This document shows, piece by piece, positions 45,345 through 52,725 of a stretch of 64,000 bases of DNA. Source of the DNA: Bradyrhizobium stylosanthis (GTDB lineage: Bacteria; Pseudomonadota; Alphaproteobacteria; Rhizobiales; Xanthobacteraceae). Below the pieces are notes generated by a model. The model was not told where the DNA came from. It saw only the letters and a list, made by a program, of their open reading frames with translations, and did not search any database. The translations under genes were made by a program, and so were the position numbers. Each line of letters opens with the position of its first letter. Position 1 is the stretch's first letter. Location of the stretch: the NCBI RefSeq assembly GCF_001641335.1, contig NZ_LVEM01000006.1, forward strand, positions 62,300 to 126,299, written 5' to 3'.

Positions 45345-45385
45345 GGGATTTCCCTAAGCTTCCTGAGTATCGAAAGTCAGCGTTG

Positions 45386-45405
45386 GATGTTGACCAATCA
45401 ACATC
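45386..45405. promoter_or_regulatory. Operator-like palindrome, copy 2
   Basis: GATGTTGA-CCAA-TCAACATC, an 8-base perfect dyad upstream of the gene at 45344, overlapping the stop of the AlpA-like gene. The half-sites equal those at 42220-42234. A shared repressor could bind both. Confidence 0.58.
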
Positions 45406-45607
45406 AAGCCGCGACGGGCTGCCGGCGCGCGGCAATGCGGGCCGCGATCCATTCGTCAATTTCAGTTTCGATCCAGGCAACCCGCATGGCGGAGAGCTTC
45501 ACGCGCCGCGGAAACTTCCCTGCTCGTTCGAGCCGCCAAAGCTGAGTTTTGGAATAAACGATGCCTTTGGCCGAAAGGCCCTCATAGGCAATCAACTTCT
45601 GCGACAC
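45404..45607 (-). CDS. alpA: AlpA-family phage regulatory protein
   Basis: A 67-residue DNA-binding protein: IAYEGLSAKGIVYSKTQLWR then AGKFPRRVKLSAMRVAWIE, the AlpA/excisionase HTH, with the common ending EIDEWIAARIAARR. AlpA-type proteins regulate integrase and excision of P4-like elements. It lies between the integrase pseudogene and the four-gene operon. Confidence 0.87.
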   Translation of the reverse strand: MSQKLIAYEGLSAKGIVYSKTQLWRLERAGKFPRRVKLSAMRVAWIETEIDEWIAARIAARRQPVAA

Positions 45608-45642
45608 GGCGGCGTGCTCCGGTAGCTGTGCTCGCCGCCAAT

Positions 45643-45702
45643 AAAAAAGGCCGGGCGAGCGCTTGTTGCGCTGGTCCCGACCATCCCGGTCGCGCGGCCT
45701 TA
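45643..45702 (-). terminator. Structured terminator after the integrase pseudogene
   Basis: On the minus strand AAGGCCG near 45700 pairs with CGGCCTT, followed by TTTTTTATT. Inner hairpins GGTCGGGACC and GCGCAACAAGCGC stack inside. Typical intrinsic terminator position downstream of the integrase at 45831; a small structured RNA is the alternative. Confidence 0.5.
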
Positions 45703-45830
45703 GTCACTAGCAAGATCCGCAGATCTCTCGCGACCATCTCGGTCAACGAATTTCAGCTAGTTCCCTAGAACCTAGATACAATCGTATGCTGCCGCACGAA
45801 GGTTAACGAAACATTGCGAATTGCGCGGAA

Positions 45831-47112
45831 TTACCCGATCGCTTCAGCGCGCATCGGCACGACGTTATCCGCAAACGGGTTTAGGATCATATCCAGCATG
45901 GACGCCAGCGCCTCGAACGCCTTCCGTTTCTCGGTCAGATATTCGATAGGTTACGCGGACACCGCCGATGACGCGACCCATGCAGCGCTCGGCGTGATCG
46001 GCATCGACCTTGGCCCGGCTCATGAGGCTCCGAGCGGTGCGGCGCAGGTCGTGAAGCTGCCACTGCTTCATCGGCGCCCTGCCCTCCACCTTGCCGATCC
46101 GGGCGACGATCCCGTCGAGTTCTTTCTTTGCTTTGCTGAACCCACTGAGGGGCTTCGCGCCATCGAACTCGCCGTTCAGTGTCGTGGTTGAGAAAACGTC
46201 ACGAATTTCCCTTGCAGCCGGCGGGCTTGTCGCCGATTAACTCACGGAGCGCGGATGTGATCGGAATGACGTGATCTTGCTTGTTCTTGTAACGGGAACC
46301 CGGAATGATCCAGAGGTCGCTTTCCAGCTCGTCTGTGTGCATCCGAGCAGATTCGTTCCGGCGCGTCATGGCGAACAGTAGGGACTTCACATAGCGCGGG
46401 TAGCAGGCCGGCTGTTCAATTTGGTCGAGCGCGGTCCACACGTCTCGGATCTCGTCGTCTGCCAAGATCCGCTTCCGAGCCCTCTCCTTTGGCATCGTCT
46501 TGGCCATGCCGCGGACGATCGGCGATTTGAAATCGTCGTCTTGGATCATCTGCCAGTTGAAAGCCTTTCGAACGTGCGCCAGCACACGGTCAGCCATCAC
46601 CGGGCCACTCTCGGCTTTGATCTCGTTGAGCATGGTAGTGATGTCGCTGCGCTTCAGGTCATAAATGGACCGATCGCCAATACGCGGCCGAACATGATTG
46701 CTGAATGCTGCCTTAACCTGACCGCCGCTGCGCAGCCCCTCAACATGGTCCTTTTCGAACGCGTCCAGCACGGCAGTAACGGTGGCGGCACCTTTCCGAA
46801 GCTGGGCCTTTCGCTGTTGCTCCTCGACCTTCCCCGGGTCCTTACCCTCGCCCACCAACCTGATCCAGTTCCTAGCCCTGTCCCGGGCGTCGGCTAATTA
46901 ATCTCTCCGACTTTGCCGATCTCGCGCCGGCTGGCGCTCGTTTCGCCGGGGTAGCGCGTCCGTAGCACAAAGGTTTTGGACCTCTTATCCGTCACGCGCA
47001 CACCGAAACCCGGCACGATCGAATCCGCGATCCATAGGCGTCCAATCGCGGGCGGCTTGAGCTTAGCAATCGACGTCGCAGTAAGCTCGGTGCGATGCTT
47101 CTTCGCAGGCAT
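45831..47112 (-). pseudogene. int: Tyrosine integrase (tRNA-Lys), frameshifted
   Basis: A P4-type integrase of about 425 residues broken in at least three places. It starts at ATG 47112 (PAKKHRTELTATSIAKLKPP), and continues after a shift near 46895 with LADARDRARNW and VGEGKDPGKVEEQQRKAQLR. It shifts near 46200 to STTTLNGEFDGAKPLSG and LHDLRRTARSLMSRA (HxxR box), and again near 45950 to YLTEKRKAFEALASM. The final frame ends with TAA at 45831. The catalytic Tyr region lies across the last shift. It was presumably the enzyme that used the adjacent tRNA-Lys site. Confidence 0.9.
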
Positions 47113-47154
47113 GGGGCCACTCCGGGGCCACATGAATGCGAAACAGCGCGTGCC

Positions 47155-47250
47155 CCAATGAAATCCATTGATAGCGCATATCGGCGCAAACGGCAATACT
47201 TTCAGTGAGTTATGTAATCCAATGAAAGCTGATGCAATCCAATGAAATCC
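47155..47250. repeat. Integrase arm-site-like repeats
   Basis: CCAATGAAATCC occurs perfectly at 47155-47166 and 47239-47250, and CCAATGAAAGCT at 47219-47230, all in the same orientation between the integrase start and the tRNA-Lys fragment. This is the place and form of arm-type binding sites of P4-like integrases. Confidence 0.65.
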
Positions 47251-47260
47251 GGAAAACCAT

Positions 47261-47307
47261 AACTTTTAATCACGGGGTCCTGGGTTCGAGCCCCAGCGCG
47301 CTCACCA
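47261..47307 (+). other. tRNA-Lys(TTT) 3' fragment, right att site
   Basis: AACTTTTAATCAC carries the anticodon loop CTTTTAA (anticodon TTT), followed by GGGGTCCTGGGTTCGAGCCC, the acceptor GCGCGCTC and ACCA. No D arm or 5' acceptor strand precedes it; the repeats of the integrase do. It is the 3' remnant left by integration in a tRNA-Lys gene, and marks the right edge of the island. Confidence 0.88.
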
Positions 47308-47435
47308 CTTAACCACCTGTAACTACTGTAAAACCTCCGACGAAAACTCATGTGCCCAAGATCGCATGGAGCGTTCGGGTAACGCGGGGGTAACAGATTC
47401 CAATGGCAAGTACGCGCGGCGCTATAGCCCGGCGC

Positions 47436-47633
47436 CTAGTCTCGTCTGGCCTTGCGATAGAGCCAGGACAGCGCCTTGGCCAAGTCGTCAGCCTTCTTCC
47501 TCGACGAGAACCCCGTCAGGGTGACGTTGTCGCGGCATGCTACCTGCCCGGTGAACACATCAATAACGCTCCATCCGAGTGCGTCACGTCGAATCGTGTA
47601 ACGGGCTGGCATCGGTGCATCTGATGGCTTCAT
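47436..47633 (-). CDS. Small hypothetical protein
   Basis: A 65-residue protein containing YTIRRDALGWSVIDVFTGQV, a pattern seen in short uncharacterised proteins common in Rhizobiales. It probably folds as a small beta sheet with a C-terminal helix (KKADDLAKALSWLYRKA). Start ATG 47633 preferred over GTG 47645. Function unknown. Confidence 0.6.
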   Translation of the reverse strand: MKPSDAPMPARYTIRRDALGWSVIDVFTGQVACRDNVTLTGFSSRKKADDLAKALSWLYRKARRD

Positions 47634-47712
47634 GACGTTGCGCACTACGGGCGAGCCGCCATCGTCGGCCAGCGGCCCTAAACGGGGGCCACCGTTGATT
47701 GGCCCAAAGGAG

Positions 47713-47867
47713 GCAGCGCGAACGTGGCTCGGCGGCAGCCGGAGATACGGGAACTTGGCGCTGCCCCTACCACGTCCGCGCTACCAGTGAAGTTGGCGGC
47801 GCTGACACGGCGCTCGCGTAGTTGGACCAGACCCGAAGCGCCGTCTCTACCACGCGCAGCAAACTTC
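47713..47867. repeat. Hairpin repeat family, locus B (pair)
   Basis: HP1 (47713-47785): outer GCAGCGCG/CGCGCTACC, then AACGTGG/CCACGT, with CTCGGCGG facing GCGCTGCCCCTACC. HP2 (47789-47867): outer GAAGTTGGCGGC/GCAGCAAACTTC, inner CACGGCGCT/AGCGCCGTC. Same arrangement as locus A: an HP1 with GCAGCGCG arms followed by an HP2 with GAAGTT arms. Confidence 0.75.
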
Positions 47868-47893
47868 GGCGGTCAGACACTGCTAACCACCTC

Positions 47894-47978
47894 ACTCTCC
47901 GAGAGGCTCAATTCCCCGGGGGGCTACTAATCTGTAACATGGAGAAGTTACCGCAAGCACCTACCTGGATTGGTGGGC
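47894..47978. repeat. Segment shared with locus A, copy B
   Basis: CTCTCCGAGAGGCTCAA, GGAGAAGTTACC and GCAAGCACCTACCTGGATTG follow the hairpin pair, matching 43303-43384. The shared order suggests that hairpins plus this tail form one larger unit. Confidence 0.65.
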
Positions 47979-48221
47979 GCACACGGGGTCCTCTAGAAAC
48001 GCACGTATGCGCGCAGCGATCTTCCGTGCCTCCTCGGGCCCGGGGTCGAATTTCACGCAATCGAGTATGCTGAGCACTTCCTGGGCGTCCTCAGCATCAA
48101 ACGTCGCGACTTGGCGATCTGCCAGGCTCAAAGACTGATCGGCCGAACGGGCTTGATTGGCGGCAAGCACCGCAAGCGCTTGCGACCGCAGTGAGTTGAT
48201 GTGCCGCTCGAAAATGTCCAT
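47961..48221 (-). CDS. Small hypothetical protein
   Basis: An 86-residue helical protein (MDIFERHINSLRSQALAVLA) of unknown function, with DAEDAQEVLSILDCVKFDPG in the middle. Its 3' end overlaps the shared segment of locus B by 18 bases. No partner visible. Confidence 0.5.
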   Translation of the reverse strand: MDIFERHINSLRSQALAVLAANQARSADQSLSLADRQVATFDAEDAQEVLSILDCVKFDPGPEEARKIAARIRAFLEDPVCAHQSR

Positions 48222-48422
48222 TCGTTGGCCGGTAGCTACCGTAGGTTACGCTTCGCTGAGAGGGTCACATTCTACAGGCGCCACCAGATAATGGCGCAGA
48301 CAAGTAACCGGGGCACCTATCAAAACTGGTGGGGACGAGAATGCAAGGCAGCGCGAGCGTGCTCAGCGCATGCGAGTTACATTCAGACGTGAAACCACAG
48401 CACGTTCATGGAAGGGTCGCAG

Positions 48423-48644
48423 ATGGTGAAATGGTTCTACAAAACTCACGCTGGGGTGGCTCAGATCGTTCCCAATGGGGAGGATTTTACGGTCACGTTT
48501 GGTGGTGAGACATTGGGGCGGTATGCTTCGCCAGCCTCCGCGGCCGAAGACTTGGCGAACGGGACATGCTCTTGGCCTTCGGCCGGAGACCCATCAAACT
48601 TGGGCATACCGGACAAAATCAGCCAGTGGCAGCGGGTGCCTTGA
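48423..48644 (+). CDS. Small hypothetical protein
   Basis: A 73-residue protein (MVKWFYKTHAGVAQIVPNGE, LGRYASPASAAEDLANGTC) that looks beta-rich and cytoplasmic. GGAAGGG lies seven bases before ATG 48423. The form is that of a short ligand-binding or toxin/antitoxin-like protein, but no family is recognised. Lies between hairpin loci B and C. Confidence 0.6.
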   Translation: MVKWFYKTHAGVAQIVPNGEDFTVTFGGETLGRYASPASAAEDLANGTCSWPSAGDPSNLGIPDKISQWQRVP

Positions 48645-48701
48645 CTTACGCTCCCGAGGGTCCTCGCCCCTGGTGATCACCGCCTGCCTGGATCATCCGC
48701 A

Positions 48702-48782
48702 GTCGAAGTTAGCGGCAACGTGACTCGGCGCCCGAGCGTTGGAGGCAGAGCGCTGTCCCTGCAACGCACCGCTAACTTCGAC
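48702..48782. repeat. Hairpin repeat family, locus C (single)
   Basis: The best-preserved copy. Perfect 14-base arms GTCGAAGTTAGCGG/CCGCTAACTTCGAC enclose CAACGTGACTCGGCGC and GCGCTGTCCCTGCAACG, themselves partly complementary. Confidence 0.8.
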
Positions 48783-48938
48783 ACAGCCAGCCTCACAGCA
48801 GCGGAAGAAGCTGACGGTACGATACATTCATCAGGAAAAGCCCTGGCACAACTACCAGAACCGGTCGGCCCCACGTCGTCAGGCAATCTCTAAGCTGGTC
48901 CGGCAGCTTGCAGAGACGGGAGACACCCCGCAAAACGC

Positions 48939-49211
48939 GTGCGCATTCATTGCATAAACAAGTCTGACAGGCGAATCGCACATGAGAGAATCAAATTTGT
49001 CGGCGGGCTGAATTCAGACGGAACGCGATGGAGGCTATCGGTCGCGAAGACTATCCGAGATATCGAAAGCCGCGAGTGGGAGTACTACGTCGAAGAATCA
49101 GGCATCACTGCCGAGGTCATCGTCGCGACCGACGGCCGACACAAGTACATCAAGACAACAGTGGACGGAATTCAACCGGACAATCTCCTCTCGCTCCCTG
49201 AGTGTCCGTGA
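48939..49211 (+). CDS. DUF3892-family protein
   Basis: A 90-residue protein with the family pattern MRIHCINKSDRRIAHERIKF, VGGLNSDGTRWRLS, EWEYYVE and GRHKYIKTTVDGIQPDNLLS. Members are small stand-alone beta proteins of unknown function found in many bacteria, often on mobile DNA. GTG 48939 is the likely start. It lies between hairpin loci C and D. Confidence 0.85.
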   Translation: MRIHCINKSDRRIAHERIKFVGGLNSDGTRWRLSVAKTIRDIESREWEYYVEESGITAEVIVATDGRHKYIKTTVDGIQPDNLLSLPECP

Positions 49212-49233
49212 GGAATATGATTCCCAGATCGCA

Positions 49234-49384
49234 GGCAGCGCGGGCGAGACTCGGCGCCTGTTGGCTTGGGGCATGACAGGACGCTGTCCCTGCCCCGCCC
49301 GCACTACCATGGAAGCTAGCGGCACGTGACTCGGCGCTGACCGTTCTGGTGCCATCGCGCTGTCCCTGCCACATACCCGCTAAC
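49234..49384. repeat. Hairpin repeat family, locus D (pair)
   Basis: HP1 (49234-49308): arms GGCAGCGCGGGCG/CGCCCGCACTACC and centre GACTCGGCGCC facing ACGCTGTCCCTGCC. HP2 (49312-49384): arms GAAGCTAGCGGC/CCCGCTAAC and GTGACTCGGCGC facing GCGCTGTCCCTGCC. Begins 22 bases after the DUF3892 stop. Confidence 0.78.
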
Positions 49385-49443
49385 CCCGGGGCTCCGTATC
49401 CGCGCTGGCTGACCAAAAGCTGACGAGACTGCGCGGCCATCCA

Positions 49444-49475
49444 TAAAACGAAAAGCGGCCCGTGTGGGCCGCTTG
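49444..49475 (-). terminator. Intrinsic terminator
   Basis: On the minus strand AAGCGGCCCACACGGGCCGC is followed by TTTTCGTTTT. It ends transcription of the gene at 49507-49869. Confidence 0.8.
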
Positions 49476-49506
49476 CCGTCGAAACTTAAAAGACGCTCTG
49501 CGGCCC

Positions 49507-49869
49507 TCAGGCCGCAGACAAAGGGCTTTCGGCCTGCGTATGAACAGCGGTAGCCACAACACGATGGGCCGGATTGACGCTCAGCCAAGCCGCAGCACGC
49601 GAGGCGCGGCGACTCGCTTCCTCTGTCAAGTTGTCGGCGCCAGATGATCTCGAAGGTGCTGCCCGCACCTGAGTTCGACACTTCTCAATCATCGCTTCCA
49701 CATGCCGCCGCGTCGTGAAGTACGCCCGGCCGATCTTGAAAATCTCAAGGTTGCCCCGCCTATGTTCCACCTTGAGCGTCGCGGGGCCTATGCTGTCCTC
49801 GAAGATGATCTCACAGGCAGCCTTTAGCGAGATAGGCTGATCTGGCCTCAAGTCCTCAGTACCACGCAT
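49507..49869 (-). CDS. Small DNA-binding-like protein
   Basis: A 120-residue protein with an HTH-like segment ISLKAACEIIFEDSIGPATL and RRGNLEIFKIGRAYFTTRRH, which recalls the merR-like proteins of rhizobial prophages. The basic, Ala/Arg-rich tail follows. It is terminated by the hairpin at 49444. Lies downstream of the tail gene remnants. Confidence 0.68.
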   Translation of the reverse strand: MRGTEDLRPDQPISLKAACEIIFEDSIGPATLKVEHRRGNLEIFKIGRAYFTTRRHVEAMIEKCRTQVRAAPSRSSGADNLTEEASRRASRAAAWLSVNPAHRVVATAVHTQAESPLSAA

Positions 49870-50073
49870 CGCTGGCTAGTTCAGCTTCCCGGAGCCTGCC
49901 TTCGATGCCTCCTCGAAGGCTCGCCCGACATCGCCCAACTTGGCGTCGAATTCGATTTCTAGTCGGCCACTCACTAGGGTGCACACGGACACAAGGTGCG
50001 TGCGCCTTCGTCGAGAGCGGACGCGAGCTTTTCCCGCATCTGCTCTGCCGTGAGCCCCTTACCCCATACATGC

Positions 50074-50316
50074 CTAGTGACGCAACTGCATGAGCCGCGC
50101 GAGATGCACGGAGTGCATCTTCTCAAGCACCGTGAGGTGTTGCTGCGCGGCGGACGTGGCTTGCCGGTAGCTGTTAGCGAGAGCATTGCCGCCATTCTCT
50201 TTAAAAGCCGCCTTCGCTGTGCTTTCTAGCTTCTTTGTTAGTTCGAGCAACTCTCTCAGCTTGGGGGCCGCCTGATCATTGGCTGAGATTGTTGCGGTCA
50301 CTGAGGGGTTAGACAC
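50074..50316 (-). pseudogene. Phage tail tape-measure protein, 5' fragment
   Basis: Eighty residues from GTG 50316 (MSNPSVTATISANDQAAPKL) match the start of tape-measure proteins, where a leading beta strand is followed by helices with LLELTKKLESTAKAAFKEN. Tape measures are normally 600-1,000 residues; the rest is gone and unrelated DNA follows. It is third in the canonical tail order, after the tail assembly protein and GpE-like gene. Confidence 0.65.
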
Positions 50317-50327
50317 TCTCGTCCCCG

Positions 50328-50447
50328 CTATTTTCCTTGCTGCTTCGCGCGCATCTTTCCTAGATCGGCAAGCATCTCGACGTAGTTCAGTAGCCGCCCG
50401 AGGTGCATGGGCTCCAATTCTGAAGGCTGGAGCCCATGGTCTGCCAT
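50328..50447 (-). CDS. GpE-like small tail protein (39 aa)
   Basis: A 39-residue protein from ATG 50447: MADHGLQPSELEPMHLGRLL then NYVEMLADLGKMRAKQQ. It fits the tiny GpE-type partner that sits between the tail assembly chaperone and tape measure in contractile-tail phages. Gaps to both neighbours are 11 bases. Confidence 0.65.
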   Translation of the reverse strand: MADHGLQPSELEPMHLGRLLNYVEMLADLGKMRAKQQGK

Positions 50448-50458
50448 CAATACAGTGA

Positions 50459-50791
50459 TCAGCCTACGGACGGTGCGATAGGGTCCTTGGGACCGATCCC
50501 CACCAGGATAATGTTCGTGGCCAGTCCGCGCAGCCGCATAAAGTCGGCAGCAGTCAAGCCCTTGAGTACGATCTCGTCGACTTTCTCAACGACCATGTCG
50601 ACGATGAACCGGAGAAGCGCGCGGTTATTGTCGTACACGATATCAATACCGGAGGGCTCACCTTCGGCGTTGGTTTTCGTGATGACCTTGAACGGCTCGC
50701 CGTTGTCGACGAAGGCCCCCGCGGTCGGTTCACGCAGCGTGAGAGTATCAACCTCTCCGTTGTGCGTTTTGATCGGGCGCGACAGCTTGCT
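50459..50791 (-). pseudogene. Phage tail assembly protein (Phage_TAC_7 type), 5' end lost
   Basis: About 110 residues match a tail assembly protein of Mu-like phages: LSRPIKTHNGEVDTLTLREP, DNGEPFKVITK and LKGLTAADFMRLRGLATNII. The usual few N-terminal residues with a start codon are absent; upstream the frame runs into unrelated sequence. Confidence 0.72.
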
Positions 50792-51523
50792 GCAGCCAAG
50801 GTCCAACGGCGGGCGTGGTTTGCCACGCCCAGATAGTTGAAAAGCAAACTGGCAGCTGCGGCGTAGATTGCCTTGTCGATCTTCCCGCGCACACGCCCGA
50901 TCTGTCGCAGGCAAATACACACGCGGTTCAAAGCCTCACCCTCATTCCCAATCGGGCGGCAAAGGCCAACGAGAATTTTTCGACGGTCAGACACTTGTCG
51001 GCGAATGCGCGCCAGCGACTGCTCGGCTTCACGCTCCACGGCGTTCAGGGGCAAATCTGAAGGCTCGCTTTCGTACGCCGCCAAAGGCCACGTCCGCAAG
51101 CATACGTTTCGAGTCCGCTGTTTTGTCTAGCATTGGCAATTGAGGTAAGTTAGGCCTCCTCTCTATTCTCACCGCACAGCGGATCGCAGGGCATCTCAGT
51201 CGAAGAAGAACGGTTCAAAGGTTCGAACTGCGCAGCGTCGTAATATCGTTGCTTGTAAGTCCCTTTTGCCGAGCGGCCAAGTCACGAAAGGGATCTTCTC
51301 CGATTTCGGCATTTTCGGGTGGCCTCAAAGCCTCTGTGCCCGCGGCCCGCTAGCAGCGACGGCTGTGGTCACGCCGCGACACGTCGGCCGACAACGCCGT
51401 TCCTGTGCCCAAAAGCGCTTCAGGAAACGACCTCAAACGCCCACCAAGGCAGGCTGTCTTGGAATGGCAGCCGTAATCCCCCCCCCCCGCAGGCCATAAA
51501 GATCTGCGACATTACGGGAAGTG
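50792..51523. other. Region between tail remnants and XRE gene
   Basis: About 730 bases. A minus-strand open frame (51099 leftward) has a protein-like part LPLNAVEREAEQSLARIRRQ and DKAIYAAAASLLFNYLG but no assignable start or family, perhaps another decayed phage gene. A run of nine C at about 51480-51488 stands out. No clear regulatory element. Confidence 0.4.
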
Positions 51524-51751
51524 TCAGTCGTCTTTGAGCAACTTCCAAGGGTCGACACCGAGGCCATTTGCAATCCGCGCCACGTTGTCGATCGACACGT
51601 TCCTTTCGGAACGTTCAACCCCACTGAGATAGGTCCTGTTCAACCCACTCTCATGCGCGAGCGCTTCCTGGCTCAGACCACGCGCAGCCCGAAGCCGACG
51701 CATGTTCTTCGCGAGGATATCTCGTAAGGGCCCTTTGTGTGTTCGTTTCAC
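51524..51751 (-). CDS. XRE-family repressor (HTH_3)
   Basis: A 75-residue protein that is little more than an HTH_3 domain: LRDILAKNMRRLRAARGLSQ, EALAHESGLNRTYLSGVERS, IDNVARIANGLGVDPWKLL. It starts at GTG 51751 inside a perfect palindrome, which fits autorepression. Divergent from the gene at 51863. Confidence 0.88.
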   Translation of the reverse strand: MKRTHKGPLRDILAKNMRRLRAARGLSQEALAHESGLNRTYLSGVERSERNVSIDNVARIANGLGVDPWKLLKDD

Positions 51752-51760
51752 ACGAACACA
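51738..51760. promoter_or_regulatory. Operator over the XRE start codon
   Basis: TGTGTTCG-TTTCACA-CGAACACA, a perfect 8-base dyad covering the GTG start of the repressor. Binding there would block its own translation start region and the divergent promoter. Confidence 0.6.
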
Positions 51761-51862
51761 TCGGCCAAATTGCCGCCTTTAAGGCGACCGCTTTTAAGTT
51801 ACATTCGACATTGGAAGTTGCTATCATCGCCAAAGGCAAATGAGGCTCAGCGGGCGGACGGC

Positions 51863-52252
51863 GTGAACCTTTTGACAGGATCAGTAGAGGCGTTCTTGGA
51901 TTTTGAGAATGGCGACGACATTCTCACTCGTCGGTCATATAGCGCTGGTTACAGGTTGGTCGAAACGGGCGAAGTCGTCTGCGCAGTCAAGCTACCCGCT
52001 GCACTAGCTGAATCAGCAATTCTTAGGCGATCGAAGATCTCGATTGTCCTAACACCGGCGGGACAAGTCGAGGCATCGTTGGGCGCGGGCGCATCAACTG
52101 AACAAGTCGACAGTCTTGTTGCTCGGACTGTCGCCGACGACAACCTCCGAATGGAAGATGCCACACCGATAGAATTAGAAGCTCTGCTTCATCGCCTCGA
52201 ACGCTCTGTTGTCATGGTCAAGCAAGCTATTGCACGGTTGACACAGCTCTGA
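51863..52252 (+). CDS. Hypothetical protein, divergent from XRE
   Basis: A 129-residue protein from GTG 51863. It has a beta-rich first half (GDDILTRRSYSAGYRLVETG) and a helical end (LEALLHRLERSVVMVKQAIA). No family recognised. With the XRE regulator it may form a controlled two-gene module. A longer frame back to 51737 is possible but has no ribosome-binding site. Confidence 0.6.
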   Translation: MNLLTGSVEAFLDFENGDDILTRRSYSAGYRLVETGEVVCAVKLPAALAESAILRRSKISIVLTPAGQVEASLGAGASTEQVDSLVARTVADDNLRMEDATPIELEALLHRLERSVVMVKQAIARLTQL

Positions 52253-52725
52253 GAGCATCCGAGTGGAGCAAATGACGGCCCAATCAAACGTCAATGACGA
52301 CTGTTCGTCTATTATCCACACACCTGGTCCATGAGAGCCGACGCGGCACTCGAAATTTTGAGGCAAACGGCGTCGTCACAATTCGAACCTATATGGTTCT
52401 AAAAATTGCGTCGTAAATCCGCCATTCAACCGCCCCTTCTCGGCAAAGTTCAGATCTTGCGTCACGATAATGCCGACTCGAACCTGCGGACGAGTTTGCT
52501 TAGAGAATTGAGCGGCATAGGCCGCAGTTAGCGACATGGCACCTTGCTGTGTCGCCAACACTTGGATGTGCAGACAACGTCTTAGACGCTCCGTAGCGCC
52601 AGTGCTTTTATCTTGCCATCGTTCCCCCTCCTCTTTGTTGCTCGCGTAAGCGTCCGGTTCTCGCACCTCTTTCGAGAATACGTTGACGTTCCATATCGGG
52701 TTCTCTGCAGCATGGAGAATCTCTT

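Noticed and set aside
43140..49384. Integron attC sites
   Set aside because: Hairpins between small genes suggested a cassette array. But the arms read GTT on the left and AAC on the right, the opposite of RYYYAAC...GTTRRRY, the inner L boxes are missing, and no IntI-type integrase is present.
47307..52260. Intact prophage
   Set aside because: Only three tail genes remain, two of them truncated; no capsid, portal, terminase or lysis gene was seen.
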